A stretch of DNA of 64,000 nucleotides from Hungatella sp. (GCA_009712635.1 WASS01000007.1:1-64000), one strand, 5' to 3'; numbered from the stretch's first letter, positions 1 through 9,720 are shown. Program-made: numbers and translations. The notes: a model not told the origin generated them from the letters alone.

Positions 1-96
1 TTATTAGAATTTTCAGGGTTTTACATACTGTTCAATCTTCTGTTTTCAAAGTGCTGTTTGCATCTCGCAGAAACGCTTGTCTCTTCTCAATGCTGA

Positions 97-185
97 CGCA
101 GAAGGAGGGATTTGAACCCTCGCGCCGCTACTAACGGCCTACTCCCTTTCCAGGGGAGCCCCTTCAGCCGCTTGGGTACTTCTGC
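97..185 (-). tRNA. tRNA-Ser (anticodon GGA)
   Basis: On the minus strand the sequence folds as a class II tRNA. The acceptor arm GCAGAAG pairs with CTTCTGC, the discriminator is G, and the T-loop is GGTTCAAATCC. The anticodon stem CTCCC/GGGAG encloses the loop CTGGAAA, giving anticodon GGA. A long variable arm is present, as expected for serine. The 3' CCA is not encoded. It lies 43 bp from a second tRNA-Ser on the same strand. Confidence 0.95.
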
Positions 186-228
186 AATTAGCTGATTTTT
201 ATAATTATTAGCGGCTAAAACCTGCCAA

Positions 229-314
229 CGGAGAGGGTGGGATTCGAACCCACGCGCCCTTGCGGACAAACGGTTTTCAAGACCGCCTCGTTATGACCAC
301 TTCGATACCTCTCC
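229..314 (-). tRNA. tRNA-Ser (anticodon UGA)
   Basis: Minus-strand class II tRNA. The acceptor is GGAGAGG/CCTCTCC, the discriminator is G, the T-arm contains GGGTTCGAATCCC, and the anticodon loop TTGAAAA gives UGA. It has the long serine variable arm and no encoded CCA. It sits just upstream, in transcription order, of the GGA isoacceptor, so the two are probably co-transcribed. Confidence 0.95.
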
Positions 315-501
315 AAACGCGCTTTTACATTTTAATAGAAGTTTGTGTTTTTGTCAAGCACTTTTTTCTATTTTTTTCAAATCTCTTGGAGCTTTTTTCA
401 CTCAATTACCGTCTTCATCAGCGGCAACTTCGATAGTTTATCATTGTTTGTACCATCTGTCAACATATTTTTACATATTTTTCAAATATTTTTTAACCCA
501 T

Positions 502-768
502 CTACAAATGCTCTAAAAGACGTTGCTTTGCCTGCTCAGCAGTGCTAAAGTTTTCTTCTATTCCTGTTATATAGTAGAGCGCATCCTGCCATACTTTTAC
601 TGAATAATCAATTGCAGGAATATCAGAAACGACGATCCGGAATCTTGCTTTGCCTGTGCTTCCCCGCAGATCCGATAAATACATGCAGCCTAATTCTGAT
701 GCAATTCGTTCCAGTAAACCCTCCCTGGTGCCTGTATCCGTTTCATTCCTGGTTTTTCCAGTTTCCAT
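502..768 (-). CDS. Small conserved-looking hypothetical protein (88 aa)
   Basis: An 88-residue soluble, acidic protein with no signal peptide or membrane segment. The start is supported by a purine-rich site (GAAAGAAGG) about 8 bases upstream of ATG. The C-terminal half, with VWQDALYYITGIE followed by a helical AEQAKQRLLEHL tail, looks like a compact alpha/beta domain. I do not recognise the family. It is transcribed away from the neighbouring XRE regulator, so the two could share a control region, but nothing in the sequence shows a functional link. Confidence 0.6.
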   Translation of the reverse strand: METGKTRNETDTGTREGLLERIASELGCMYLSDLRGSTGKARFRIVVSDIPAIDYSVKVWQDALYYITGIEENFSTAEQAKQRLLEHL

Positions 769-985
769 CTATTGTACCTTCTTTCCTACTTTTCATCTGA
801 CGAAACAGCTGATACTATCTAATAGCCATGTAATCCTAATAAAGGATTTCTTAGCCTGATCATACATTAAATACTCTATATAAATAATAATATTGTAATG
901 AATGCAACATGTCAAGTGATGGAATGCATTATTTACTACACATATTTCATTTAATGCAATACTATGGAATCAGGAGGAGTTACCC

Positions 986-1312
986 ATGTATATAGACTTC
1001 AATTTTTCCAAACGCCTCTCAGAGCTCAGAGCTCAAAAGGGTGTGTCCGCACGTGATATGAGTCTTTCTCTCGGACAGAATCCCACATATATCCATAAAA
1101 TAGAAAATGGGCGGGCGCTTCCGTCCATGATGGGTTTCTTTTATATATGTGAGTATCTGGATATTGAACCAGCTGAATTCTTTTCCCGCGATGTAACCAG
1201 TCCTGCCAAAGTCAAAGAACTTATGGATGATGCACAGCATTTAAATCGAGAGCAGCTTGAGCACCTACATCTGATCGTTAAGGATCTATTAAAAACAGGT
1301 GGAAAAAAATAA
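986..1312 (+). CDS. XRE-family helix-turn-helix regulator (108 aa)
   Basis: Residues about 8-65 form a Cro/C1-type HTH: FSKRLSELRAQKGVSARDMS, then a recognition helix near NPTYIHKIENGR, then the usual LPSMMGFFYICEYLDIEPAEFF helix. The last 40 residues (LMDDAQHLNREQLEHLHLIV) resemble the short helical dimerisation tail of SinR-like regulators. An AGGAGG ribosome site precedes the ATG. The upstream 130 bp is AT-rich and carries three AATGCA motifs that could be operator half-sites (inference). The target genes are unknown. It converges on ispD. Confidence 0.85.
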   Translation: MYIDFNFSKRLSELRAQKGVSARDMSLSLGQNPTYIHKIENGRALPSMMGFFYICEYLDIEPAEFFSRDVTSPAKVKELMDDAQHLNREQLEHLHLIVKDLLKTGGKK

Positions 1313-1342
1313 AAAGGAAGCTGCTCCTACAGCATTCCTTTT
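1312..1342. terminator. Bidirectional terminator between XRE gene and ispD
   Basis: An AAAAGGAAGCTG / CAGC-A-TTCCTTTT stem with one bulge is followed by a T run on the plus strand and preceded by an A run that serves the minus strand. It overlaps the stop codons of both converging genes. Confidence 0.75.
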
Positions 1343-2048
1343 ATTTTTTTCCATATATTCTGTTAAGAAATACGCTGGCGATTTCCAAGTCCTCCGGTGT
1401 AGTTACCTTTATATTGGTATAATCGCCCTTTATTAACTTCACCTTTTCTTCTGTCATGGATTCTACCACCATAGCATCGTCAGTAACCCCTTTTTGAAAA
1501 CATTCCGATTCCATCAGTCTTTGATATGCCTTAAAAACCAGATCATATCGGAATGCCTGAGGTGTCTGGATCTGCCAGAGGCTTGCACGATCCGGAGTTG
1601 ATGCCGCATACCCATTTTCATCAGATATCTTAATGGTATCCTTAACAGGCATACCGATCACACAAGCTCCATATTTTATTGCCCCAGCTTTTGATGTATC
1701 AATAATTTCTTTGGTAACACAGGGTCTTGCCCCATCATGGATCAGAACGTAGGAGCAGTTCCTGACTGCTTTCAGTCCGGCATAAACGGAGTGATATCTC
1801 TCTTTTCCGCCTTCTGTCACGTCTGTTATCTTGCGAAATCCATAACGCTCCACAATCTCCGTCCTGCAGAAAGAAACTTCGCCAGGACCAGTTACCAGAA
1901 CAACCTCATCTACAGAGCTTTCTTCAAAGGCTCTTAAGGTATGATAAAGAAGGGGTCTGCCGCATAGTTCCATGTACTGTTTGTGGATTGTACTTTCCAT
2001 GCGGGAGCCTTTTCCTGCTGCCAGGACGACTGCTGCTGTTCTTTCCAT
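1341..2048 (-). CDS. ispD: 2-C-methyl-D-erythritol 4-phosphate cytidylyltransferase
   Basis: Transfers CMP from CTP to methylerythritol phosphate in the cytosolic non-mevalonate isoprenoid pathway. At 235 residues it has the usual family length. The nucleotide-binding loop LAAGKGSRM is near residue 9, followed by HKQYMELCGRPLLYHTL. HDGARPCV is near residue 103, and the C-terminal KVTTPEDLEIA motif is intact. It is the downstream neighbour of tsaD, with a 7-base gap, and probably shares its transcript. No missing catalytic residues were noticed. Confidence 0.95.
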   Translation of the reverse strand: MERTAAVVLAAGKGSRMESTIHKQYMELCGRPLLYHTLRAFEESSVDEVVLVTGPGEVSFCRTEIVERYGFRKITDVTEGGKERYHSVYAGLKAVRNCSYVLIHDGARPCVTKEIIDTSKAGAIKYGACVIGMPVKDTIKISDENGYAASTPDRASLWQIQTPQAFRYDLVFKAYQRLMESECFQKGVTDDAMVVESMTEEKVKLIKGDYTNIKVTTPEDLEIASVFLNRIYGKK

Positions 2049-2055
2049 AGTCCGG

Positions 2056-3093
2056 TTACCTCTCTCCCAGTTTCAGATTGGGAACTGCATTTAAATCCCA
2101 GCCAGCCCTGGCTCCGTTAATATATTCATAATAAGCCGCTGTTCCAATCATGGCAGCATTATCAGTACAATAAATAGGAGAAGGATAATAAAATTCAATT
2201 CCATTTTTCTCGCAGGCTTCTTTCATGCCTTTTCGAAGAGCAGAGTTAGACGCCACGCCACCTGCTATGGCAACTTTTTTAAAACCATATTCTTTTGCAG
2301 CATCGACGGTATGGGATACCAGAACATCAACCACTGCATTCTGGAATGATGCCAGAAGATCTGGTACATTGATTTCCTCTCCCATCATATTGGCATGATT
2401 AATGTGATTTAATACTGCTGACTTTAATCCGCTAAAGCTAAAATCGTATCTATTTCCGTCTACTTTTGCTCTCGGGAACTTTATTGCCAGTGGATTTCCT
2501 TCTTTTGCTGCCTTGTCAACTTTTGGTCCGCCAGGATATCCAAGTCCCACTGCCCTGGCAACCTTGTCAAATGCTTCGCCTGCCGCATCATCTCTGGTTC
2601 TTCCAAGTATCTCAAACTCTCCGTAATCCCTTACGATCACCAAATGTGTATGTCCGCCTGATACAATCAGACACATAAAAGGCGGTTCCAGGTCTGGATG
2701 CTCAATAAAATTAGCGGAAACATGACCTTCTATATGATGGACTCCGACTAATGGCTTGTTTGCCGCATAAGCCATTGCTTTTGCTTCAGCCACTCCCACT
2801 AAAAGTGCTCCCACAAGTCCGGGACCGTAGGTAACCCCGATGGCATCCATATTCTCAAGTGTAAGGCCAGACTCCAAAAGTGCGGACTCTATGACCTGGT
2901 TGATCTTTTCTATATGCTTTCTGGAAGCAATTTCGGGAACGACTCCGCCATATAAGGTATGAAGATCGATCTGGGAGGAAATTACATTGGACAATATCTC
3001 CCTTCCGTTCTTCACTACTGCTGCTGCCGTCTCGTCACAGGAACTTTCAATTGCAAGTATATAGACATCTTCTTCTGTATTATTTTTCTTCAT
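2056..3093 (-). CDS. tsaD: tRNA N6-adenosine threonylcarbamoyltransferase TsaD
   Basis: Final enzyme of t6A37 tRNA modification; it works with TsaB and TsaE, which are encoded about 2 kb upstream. The start was set at an ATG 27 codons inside the longest open frame because a GAGGG ribosome site lies 7 bases before it. The longer frame overlaps rnz and lacks a ribosome site. The resulting 345 residues match the family. ASKHA features are SSCDETAAA at the N-terminus, the metal-binding HHIEGH pair, and the C-terminal [10 protein letters not shown]. It is a cytosolic iron-dependent enzyme. Confidence 0.95.
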   Translation of the reverse strand: MKKNNTEEDVYILAIESSCDETAAAVVKNGREILSNVISSQIDLHTLYGGVVPEIASRKHIEKINQVIESALLESGLTLENMDAIGVTYGPGLVGALLVGVAEAKAMAYAANKPLVGVHHIEGHVSANFIEHPDLEPPFMCLIVSGGHTHLVIVRDYGEFEILGRTRDDAAGEAFDKVARAVGLGYPGGPKVDKAAKEGNPLAIKFPRAKVDGNRYDFSFSGLKSAVLNHINHANMMGEEINVPDLLASFQNAVVDVLVSHTVDAAKEYGFKKVAIAGGVASNSALRKGMKEACEKNGIEFYYPSPIYCTDNAAMIGTAAYYEYINGARAGWDLNAVPNLKLGER

Positions 3094-3103
3094 CGCCATT
3101 CCC

Positions 3104-4015
3104 TCATTCCTCATCAAATTCCAGTTCCAGCGTCCAGGCATCTCTTGCTGCTTTTGCCCTGGGGAAAATCTCACGGACCTTGTCCATAAAATCTTCCGGT
3201 CTGGTTAAAGAGGGACTGTAATGGGTCAGCCACATCTGTCTTGGCTGAGCTTCTTTTGCAAGTCTGGCAGCCTCATAAAATGTCATATGGCGGTATTCCC
3301 TTGCCTTTGCCTCTTTTCCATCTTCGCCGTACATTCCTTCGCATATGAAAAGATCAGCATCCTTTGCATACTCAGCAATCACCGGTACGGGTCTGGTATC
3401 TGTACAGTAAGTCACCTTAAGGCCACGCCTGTCCGGCCCTAAAACAAGATCAGGCGTCAGAGTTTTACCATCATAATCGATGGTTTCTCCTTTTTGAAGA
3501 CGACTCCAGAATTTTTGAGGTATCTCTGCCGCTTTGGCCCGGTCCACATCAAATCTTCCGGTTCTTGGAATAGAAATGGAATAACCATAGCAGACAACGT
3601 TATGATTGACGCGGTATGCATCAATTACGTAAGGCGCCATGGTTATCTGCTCTCTGTTTTCGGAGAGTTCAATGAATTTAAGTTCAAAAGGAAGCTCCGG
3701 CGCAATGGTACGAAGTGCTCCCACCACCCGCTCAAGCCCTTTTGGACCAATCAGAGTTAAGGGTTCTGTCCGCTCTGCATTTCCCATTGTCAAAAGAAGT
3801 CCGGGCAGACCGCTGATGTGGTCCGCATGATAATGGGTAAAGCAGATAATATCAATGGGTTTTGGGCTCCAGCCCTTTTCTTTTAATGCAATCTGAGTTC
3901 CTTCCCCGCAGTCAATCAAAAGATTACTGCCATCACACCGTGCCATCATAGCTGTCAGCCAGCGGTATGGCAGAGGCATCATGCCTCCGGTTCCCAGCAA
4001 ACATATATCCAACAT
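3104..4015 (-). CDS. rnz: Ribonuclease Z
   Basis: tRNA 3'-processing endonuclease of the metallo-beta-lactamase fold. The hallmark [11 protein letters not shown] motif supplies zinc ligands near residue 60, and further ligands are seen in [16 protein letters not shown], the HMTFYEAA segment and LTHYSP near the C-terminus. The start is the [11 protein letters not shown] methionine, which has GCGAGGAA upstream; an eight-residue longer version has no better site. The stop lies 10 bases before tsaD. At about 303 residues it matches the long form common in Clostridia. Confidence 0.9.
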   Translation of the reverse strand: MLDICLLGTGGMMPLPYRWLTAMMARCDGSNLLIDCGEGTQIALKEKGWSPKPIDIICFTHYHADHISGLPGLLLTMGNAERTEPLTLIGPKGLERVVGALRTIAPELPFELKFIELSENREQITMAPYVIDAYRVNHNVVCYGYSISIPRTGRFDVDRAKAAEIPQKFWSRLQKGETIDYDGKTLTPDLVLGPDRRGLKVTYCTDTRPVPVIAEYAKDADLFICEGMYGEDGKEAKAREYRHMTFYEAARLAKEAQPRQMWLTHYSPSLTRPEDFMDKVREIFPRAKAARDAWTLELEFDEE

Positions 4016-4101
4016 AGAATTTCCTCGCTTTTGTCTCATTCAGTGGGCAGAACAAAAAACTGCCACATAAAATCATAACACAAAGCAGAGGGAATTAGCA
4101 A

Positions 4102-4344
4102 CTATAAATATTCCAGCTGTTCCTCTACCTCCACCGGTATCTTAAACTCAGATATCAGTGCATCGTAACAGGTTTCACATAAATCAAAATGATGGATCTC
4201 CCCATCTTTCTCTGAAAAGAAGTCCCATGCGTGATTGATGCTGATGACCCCTTCCCTGGCAATCCCTTCTGACACAATAATTTTTTTGCCGCAGCAGTTG
4301 CAAACAACTGTTTCTAGCTGACCGCCGTTTTTGTACTTTCTCAT
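4102..4344 (-). CDS. Small zinc-ribbon protein (80 aa)
   Basis: Eighty residues with two cysteine pairs, CNCC near residue 15 and CETC near residue 61, spaced like a structural zinc ribbon. The segment between them, REGVISINHAWDFFSEKDG followed by EIHHFDLC, is seen in small clostridial proteins of unknown function. The chosen ATG has GGTGAGAG upstream; the open frame continues 39 codons further but that stretch has lysine/glycine-rich, non-homologous character. It probably belongs to the leftward rimI-rnz transcription unit. No function can be assigned. Confidence 0.7.
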   Translation of the reverse strand: MRKYKNGGQLETVVCNCCGKKIIVSEGIAREGVISINHAWDFFSEKDGEIHHFDLCETCYDALISEFKIPVEVEEQLEYL

Positions 4345-4543
4345 CTTACTCTCACCTTTCCTTTTACCGCCCATGCTTTTCTTTCCGGGCATAATGGTAT
4401 GCCTGCAAGGCGTTCCTTTTTCACATTTTCCAGAGAAATCCCTTTTTCCCCCTCCCTGCACACCAGGATAGAAAAAAGGGCATCCTTACTGGATACCCCT
4501 ACATTATAAACGGTGTTATGCCCTATTTTTAGTGGTAAATGTT

Positions 4544-4978
4544 TCAAATATGGTAACAGACCATAAGGACCGCATTTTCACTGGGATTGAGGTAGTAATG
4601 TTTTCTGATCCCCTCTTCCACAAATCCATAGGATTTATAAAGGTTTCTTGCCCTCTCATTACTTTCTCTTACCTCTAAAAATATGGATTTTACTTCTTTT
4701 TGTCTGGAATAAAAAACCATCTGGTCCATAAGTTTCTTGGAAAGGCCCCTCCCCCTCAGTTCAGGAAGGACTGCGATCCGAAGCAGCTCGCATTCATCTG
4801 CTATTGTCCGGAAAACACAGTATCCCGCTGCTGCTCCTTCTTCCCAAAGCACCAGCCAGGTATCAAGACTGCTTTCTAATCCCTTTTTAATCATCTCATA
4901 AGACCACGGATCGGAAAAGCACTGCATTTCAATTTCCAGTACACCTAAAACATCCTCCGGAGTCATCTCACGAATCAT
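4544..4978 (-). CDS. rimI: Ribosomal protein bS18 alanine N-acetyltransferase
   Basis: GNAT acetyltransferase of 144 residues. Acetyl-CoA binding motif A is visible as AVLPELRGRGLSKKLM, and the C-terminal NERARNLYKSYGF motif B is typical of RimI. The gene starts one base after the tsaB stop, with its AAGGAG ribosome site inside the tsaB end, so the two are translationally linked. The tsaE-tsaB-rimI order is a common arrangement in Firmicutes. Confidence 0.9.
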   Translation of the reverse strand: MIREMTPEDVLGVLEIEMQCFSDPWSYEMIKKGLESSLDTWLVLWEEGAAAGYCVFRTIADECELLRIAVLPELRGRGLSKKLMDQMVFYSRQKEVKSIFLEVRESNERARNLYKSYGFVEEGIRKHYYLNPSENAVLMVCYHI

Positions 4979-4979
4979 A

Positions 4980-5684
4980 TTACTCTCCTTTTAATGCCTC
5001 TTCTCTTTCACGCTCTGCCTGAGGCTTTCGCAGATAATCGGGAGCATGCTCCGCTGCTGTTACTGTTTTACCCTCAAGGAACAGACGGGCTCCATAAGCT
5101 GCTACTGCACCTGCCCGCTGTCTGCTTAAATGCGCAGGTGCAAATTCAAAGGGAACCCTCATGAACTCTTCTATACTTTCTTTATATGCCGGTATACCGT
5201 CTCCTGAGAAAATCACACGTTCTCCCATGGAATTAAGCTCTTCAATTAAATCTCTGATATCCATGGCGCAGGATTCCTTCACGATGGAGAATCCGGTGCG
5301 GTTATCATAAATACCGGTATAGACCTGGTTTCTTCTGGCATCCATAATTGGGCATATAATAGAAGCGCAGCCGTAGAACTCATAGGCCATTGCATCGATT
5401 GTAGGAACAGAAATAAGCGGTTTTTCCAGCGCAAGTCCCAAACCCTTTCCTGTGGCAGAACCGATCCGAAGTCCGGTAAAGGAGCCTGGTCCTGCTGAAA
5501 CTGCGATGGCATCAACGTTTTCCAGACTGACTCCTGTCATGGTTACAATCTCGTCAAGCATGGGGAGCAGTGTCTGGGAATGGGTCTTTTTAAAATTGAC
5601 CGTGTATTCTGCAGTCAGTATGTCATCCGAAAGAAGGGCGACCGATGCAACAAGAGACGAACTTTCAATTCCTAATATGTTCAT
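4980..5684 (-). CDS. tsaB: tRNA threonylcarbamoyladenosine complex subunit TsaB
   Basis: Inactive ASKHA-fold partner that dimerises with TsaD in t6A synthesis. The N-terminus MNILGIESSSLVASVALL and the segment AVSAGPGSFTGLRIGSATGK are diagnostic. Length is 234 residues, as usual for the family. It is contiguous with tsaE upstream (no gap) and rimI downstream (1-base gap), indicating one polycistronic message. Confidence 0.93.
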   Translation of the reverse strand: MNILGIESSSLVASVALLSDDILTAEYTVNFKKTHSQTLLPMLDEIVTMTGVSLENVDAIAVSAGPGSFTGLRIGSATGKGLGLALEKPLISVPTIDAMAYEFYGCASIICPIMDARRNQVYTGIYDNRTGFSIVKESCAMDIRDLIEELNSMGERVIFSGDGIPAYKESIEEFMRVPFEFAPAHLSRQRAGAVAAYGARLFLEGKTVTAAEHAPDYLRKPQAEREREEALKGE

Positions 5685-6113
5685 TTACATTCCCTCCACG
5701 GTGATTTTTCTGTAGTCAAATCCTTTTTCCAAATCTTTTTCAATGGTTACTGTAATAACCTGTTCTGGAAGAATCTCTTCGATCAGTCCGGACCATTCAA
5801 TTAATGTGACACCTTCTCCGTAAAAGCAGTCTTCATAGCCAATCTCGTCCATTTCACTGACATCACCAATCCGGTAAACGTCAAAATGATAAAACGGAAG
5901 GCGTCCGTCGTCATATTGCTTTACTATGGTAAAGGTTGGACTATCCACCGGTTCTGTAATGCCAAGCCCGGCGGCAAATCCCTGGGTAAATACGGTTTTC
6001 CCCACACCCAGATCTCCATTTAAGCAAAATATGGTGGAAGGAGCCGCTTCTTCTCCCAGTTTTTTTCCTAATTCAAAGGTATCTTCTGGTTTCCAGCTTT
6101 CTATTACCATCAT
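5685..6113 (-). CDS. tsaE: tRNA threonylcarbamoyladenosine biosynthesis ATPase TsaE
   Basis: P-loop ATPase needed to reset the TsaBD complex. Walker A is GDLGVGKTVFTQG near residue 32, followed by SPTFTIVKQY and the HFDVYRI segment with ISM-like LIEWSGLIEEILP. It has 142 residues. It directly abuts tsaB and overlaps no other gene; the YcxB-like gene ends immediately upstream. Confidence 0.93.
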   Translation of the reverse strand: MMVIESWKPEDTFELGKKLGEEAAPSTIFCLNGDLGVGKTVFTQGFAAGLGITEPVDSPTFTIVKQYDDGRLPFYHFDVYRIGDVSEMDEIGYEDCFYGEGVTLIEWSGLIEEILPEQVITVTIEKDLEKGFDYRKITVEGM

Positions 6114-6620
6114 TTATATCCTCTTTCGCCTCTCCGGAGGCAGATTTTCTTTCATTAATGCCGTTATTTCCGGCGCTTTCTCGCCTGCAACAGAATCCGG
6201 AAGCAGATAGGCATGAATCCGGTCCATATAAATAATCAGCAGTTTGCCGACTCGTTTTACCACCATCACATCTTCCCATAATAATTCCAGCTTCTCCTGC
6301 CCCTGGGTTACCACAATTCCTTCTGCTGAAAAAGAAAGGGTCATACCATCACGGATGGCAGATTTTTTTGCCTGTCTTGCTGCCTTCGTATAGAGGACGA
6401 AAGGCTGCCAGACCGTGAACATCAGCGCACAGACAAGAATGAGAATCCTGTATGGACGGGATGAGGTCGTCCAGGTTGCAATGAGTACGTAAAGAGCAGC
6501 GGCACTGAAAAGAAAACTGAAAATCCCCTGAAAACCCCGGTATGAATGGTACATGGAAAATCTCCAGAGATCTTTTGCAGTCAGTCTCACATCTAATATA
6601 AGCGGATTTTTCTGTTCCAC
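6114..6620 (-). CDS. YcxB-like membrane protein
   Basis: A 168-residue protein with two adjacent membrane segments near residues 32-70, followed by a soluble C-terminal domain containing LSFSAEGIVVTQGQEKLELLWEDV and KLLIIYMDRIHAYLLP. That pattern fits the YcxB-like C-terminal family. The start is GTG, directly after a GGAGGAAAAT ribosome site. The stop abuts tsaE, so it is the first gene of a tight leftward cluster with tsaE, tsaB and rimI. Its biochemical role is unknown. Confidence 0.75.
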   Translation of the reverse strand: MEQKNPLILDVRLTAKDLWRFSMYHSYRGFQGIFSFLFSAAALYVLIATWTTSSRPYRILILVCALMFTVWQPFVLYTKAARQAKKSAIRDGMTLSFSAEGIVVTQGQEKLELLWEDVMVVKRVGKLLIIYMDRIHAYLLPDSVAGEKAPEITALMKENLPPERRKRI

Positions 6621-6657
6621 ATTTTCCTCCTTTTATACAGCAATTCACTGTATCTGC

Positions 6658-8799
6658 TTAGAATTTCATGGTAAGAGCGATTCTCTTTTTAGGAACATCT
6701 ACGCTTATTACCTTTACCTCAACGATATCTCCTACGCTGACGGCTTCTAAAGGATGTTTAATAAATTTGTCCGATATCTGGGAAATGTGAACCAGACCAT
6801 CCTGGTGAACTCCAATATCCACAAACGCACCGAAGTCAATTACGTTTCGAACCGTTCCCTTTAAAACCATCCCGGGCTGTAAATCCTTCATCTCCATAAC
6901 ATCCGTACGCAATATGGGTTTCGGCATCTCATCACGGGGATCTCTTGCCGGCTTTTCCAGTTCCTTAACAATATCCCGAAGGGTGATTTCACCAATTTCT
7001 AATTCTTCAGCCAGCTCTTTATAGTTATGAATCTTTTTACTGATTCCGTTTAATCCCCCGTTCATCAGCTCTTTTGCCTCATATCCCAATTTCTTCAGCA
7101 GCTTTTTAGCCGCATCGTAGGACTCCGGATGAACGCTGGTTAGATCAAGAGGATTCTTTCCTCCCTGGATTCTCATGAAGCCGGCACATTGTTCGAATGC
7201 TTTTGGTCCAAGCTTTGCAACCTTTAACAGCTGGCTCCTGCTTTCAAACGCACCGTTCTCCTCCCGGTAAACCACAATATTCTTTGCTATGGGCTTTGAA
7301 ATACCGGATATATATTCCAGAAGAGAAGCAGATGCCGTATTTAAATCAACGCCTACTTTATTTACGCTGTCTTCCACAACTCCCTGTAATGCTTCACTTA
7401 AATGCTTCTGGTTCATATCGTGCTGGTACTGGCCCACACCAATGGACTTGGGATCAATCTTTACCAGCTCTGCAAGAGGATCCTGCAGTCTTCTGGCTAT
7501 GGAGGCTGCACTTCTCTGGCCTACATCAAAATTAGGGAATTCCTCTGTTGCCAGCTTGCTGGCAGAATAAACAGAAGCTCCTGCTTCATTTACGATAATA
7601 TACTGAACCGGCTCCGGGATTTCTTTTAACAATTCTACGATAATGGCCTCAGATTCTCTTGAGGCAGTTCCATTTCCCACAGAAATCAGGGAAATTCCGT
7701 ATTTCTTAATCAGCCTTTTTAAAACAGTCTTAGCTTCTTCCACTTTATTTTGAGGTGCAGTGGGATAGATTACAACGGTATCCAGCACTTTTCCTGTTTC
7801 ATCCACTACCGCCAGCTTACATCCGGTACGAAAAGCCGGATCCCAGCCAAGAACCACTCTTCCTACAATGGGAGGCTGCATAAGAAGCTGCTCTAAATTT
7901 TTGCCAAATACACGGATTGCTCCATTCTCCGCTGTTTCCGTTAAATCGCTGCGGATCTCACGCTCAATTGCCGGTGCGATAAGACGGTCGTAACTGTCTT
8001 TGATTACTTCCTTTAATATGGGAGAAGTAACAGGATTGTCCCCAATGATTACCTGCTTTTCCAGAAAACGAAGAATCACTTCTTCCGGTGCCGCCACCTT
8101 CACAGTAAGAACCTTTTCCTTTTCGCCTCTGTTAATAGCAAGAATCCGGTGTCCTGCTGCCTTCTTTAAAGGTTCTTCATAATTATAATACATTTCATAT
8201 ACAGACTCTGCTTCCTCATCCTTGGCAGAAGATAAAAGGCTTCCCTGGTTCATGGTTGCATTACGGATATAAGTGCGGTACTCTGCCTGATCGGAAATCC
8301 GCTCTGCCAGAATATCCTTTGCTCCGTCAATTGCTTCCTGGGCAGTGGCCACTCCTTTTTCTTCCGAAACATAGTCCGATGCAGATTCCAGAAGCGGGGT
8401 CTTGGTCATCTGAAGGATAATGAGATCTGCTAATGGTTCTAATCCTTTTTCTTTGGCGATGGTGGCTCTTGTCCGCCTTTTCTGCTTATATGGGCGGTAT
8501 AAATCTTCCACTGCAACCAGCGTCTGGGCTTCCAGAATCTTCTTTTCCAGTTCCGGTGTCAGCTTCTCCTGTTCTCTGATGGATGAAAGTACCTGTTCTT
8601 TCCGCTCCTCTAAATTCCTTAAATAACGCAGCCTTTCATCTAGATTACGCAGAACTTCGTCATTTAAAGAGCCGGTTACCTCTTTTCGGTATCTGGCTAT
8701 AAAAGGAATGGTATTCCCCTCATCAATAAGTCTGATTGTCTCTTCCACCTGATTTCTGGAAATGGAAAGTTCTTCCTGTAAAATCTTTATTATATCCAT
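6658..8799 (-). CDS. tex: Tex-family transcription accessory / RNA-binding protein
   Basis: About 713 residues from the MDIIKILQEEL start, which has AGAGGT upstream; a start seven codons earlier lacks a ribosome site. Domain order is N-terminal helical Tex, YqgF-like domain around GWDPAFRTGCKLAVVDETGK, helix-hairpin-helix repeats around NTASASLLEYISGI, and a C-terminal S1 domain starting near PGMVLKGTVRNVIDFGAFVD. Tex binds nucleic acid and influences transcription and stress tolerance in several bacteria. It stands alone, separated from the downstream YcxB-like gene by 37 bases. Confidence 0.93.
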   Translation of the reverse strand: MDIIKILQEELSISRNQVEETIRLIDEGNTIPFIARYRKEVTGSLNDEVLRNLDERLRYLRNLEERKEQVLSSIREQEKLTPELEKKILEAQTLVAVEDLYRPYKQKRRTRATIAKEKGLEPLADLIILQMTKTPLLESASDYVSEEKGVATAQEAIDGAKDILAERISDQAEYRTYIRNATMNQGSLLSSAKDEEAESVYEMYYNYEEPLKKAAGHRILAINRGEKEKVLTVKVAAPEEVILRFLEKQVIIGDNPVTSPILKEVIKDSYDRLIAPAIEREIRSDLTETAENGAIRVFGKNLEQLLMQPPIVGRVVLGWDPAFRTGCKLAVVDETGKVLDTVVIYPTAPQNKVEEAKTVLKRLIKKYGISLISVGNGTASRESEAIIVELLKEIPEPVQYIIVNEAGASVYSASKLATEEFPNFDVGQRSAASIARRLQDPLAELVKIDPKSIGVGQYQHDMNQKHLSEALQGVVEDSVNKVGVDLNTASASLLEYISGISKPIAKNIVVYREENGAFESRSQLLKVAKLGPKAFEQCAGFMRIQGGKNPLDLTSVHPESYDAAKKLLKKLGYEAKELMNGGLNGISKKIHNYKELAEELEIGEITLRDIVKELEKPARDPRDEMPKPILRTDVMEMKDLQPGMVLKGTVRNVIDFGAFVDIGVHQDGLVHISQISDKFIKHPLEAVSVGDIVEVKVISVDVPKKRIALTMKF

Positions 8800-8975
8800 G
8801 CTGTACCTCTTATTTTTCATAGTTGGTTCAATTCAACTATTATAATTCATCATTCCCCGTTATGCAATACCCGTCTGGACACAGCGGTCTTTTCGTGCTA
8901 CAATCATAAAATACAGATTCAGTTCAGGAAAATCCTGGATGACTTCTGTACTATACACATACGAGGTAAACACCA

Positions 8976-9371
8976 ATGGGAGAAAATTATAACAGCAATA
9001 AAGGAATGCTTCCGCAAACTCCGAATACAGGTTCATTCCTGGCATTCTGGTCTGTCCTTTTAGGCGGCCTGGGACTGCTGACAGACTGCCTTCCCTTATT
9101 CAGTATCTGGAATCTGCCGGCAGGTCTGATTTTTGGTCTTACAGGCATTGCTCTTGCTATATTATCAAAAAAAGGAAAGCCCTTCAGCCACCAGGCACAG
9201 CTTGGACTGATCCTTTCCATTATATCTGCTGTCTGTGGCCTGTTACTGGCATTGTTCATTATATTTGTCTATGACGTCATGGATACCAACACCCCTTTAG
9301 GGCTGTATTTCAGACAGGTATTTGAAGCCACCACCCAGGCACTGATGCCCACGGGCGGCGTAGGCAGATAA
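8976..9371 (+). CDS. DUF4190-like small membrane protein
   Basis: A 131-residue protein preceded by ACGAGGT. After a polar N-terminus rich in Asn, membrane segments appear near residues 22-45, 48-65 (AGLIFGLTGIALAILSKKGK) and 75-100. The GLTGIALAILSKKG stretch with a following GLILSIIS helix is typical of DUF4190 proteins. Its function is unknown. It ends four bases before the converging DUF2752 gene. Confidence 0.7.
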   Translation: MGENYNSNKGMLPQTPNTGSFLAFWSVLLGGLGLLTDCLPLFSIWNLPAGLIFGLTGIALAILSKKGKPFSHQAQLGLILSIISAVCGLLLALFIIFVYDVMDTNTPLGLYFRQVFEATTQALMPTGGVGR

Positions 9372-9375
9372 ATTA

Positions 9376-9720
9376 TTATAATGGTGGTAAAAGATCAATC
9401 CCTTTCACCACCAGCATATAGTTCTTGAAGATCCAGTTTATCACTACAATTGCAGCTCCAATAAGAATAAGTATCCGTTCCCTTTTTTTATGGTCCAACG
9501 GGTGCTTTCTTTTTTTTGATAAAAACCGGATGATACCCTCAGCCAGAACAGCGATAACAGTATAAAGGACCAGCGGATGATACTGAACGCTCATCCGCAG
9601 GTCCCCCTGTAACAAAGTCCGCACTGCTCTCGTTCCCCCGCAGCCGGGGCAGTAGAGCCCGGTAAGGGAATGAAAGATACAGACGGATCCTATTTTCCAA
9701 ATTTTTTCTAACCAGATCAT
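9376..9720 (-). CDS. DUF2752 membrane protein
   Basis: About 114 residues with the family signature YCPGCGGTRAVRTLL near residue 25, then HPLVLYTVIAVLAEG and a second hydrophobic segment ILILIGAAIVVINWIF. The best start is an ATG preceded by AAGGTGG; a GTG three codons upstream is an alternative. DUF2752 proteins are small bacterial membrane proteins of unknown role. The gene is six bases downstream of lysC and may be read through from it. Confidence 0.8.
   Translation of the reverse strand: MIWLEKIWKIGSVCIFHSLTGLYCPGCGGTRAVRTLLQGDLRMSVQYHPLVLYTVIAVLAEGIIRFLSKKRKHPLDHKKRERILILIGAAIVVINWIFKNYMLVVKGIDLLPPL

Noticed and set aside
3094-3174. Longer TsaD start
   Set aside because: The extra 27 codons overlap rnz, lack a ribosome site and exceed normal TsaD length.
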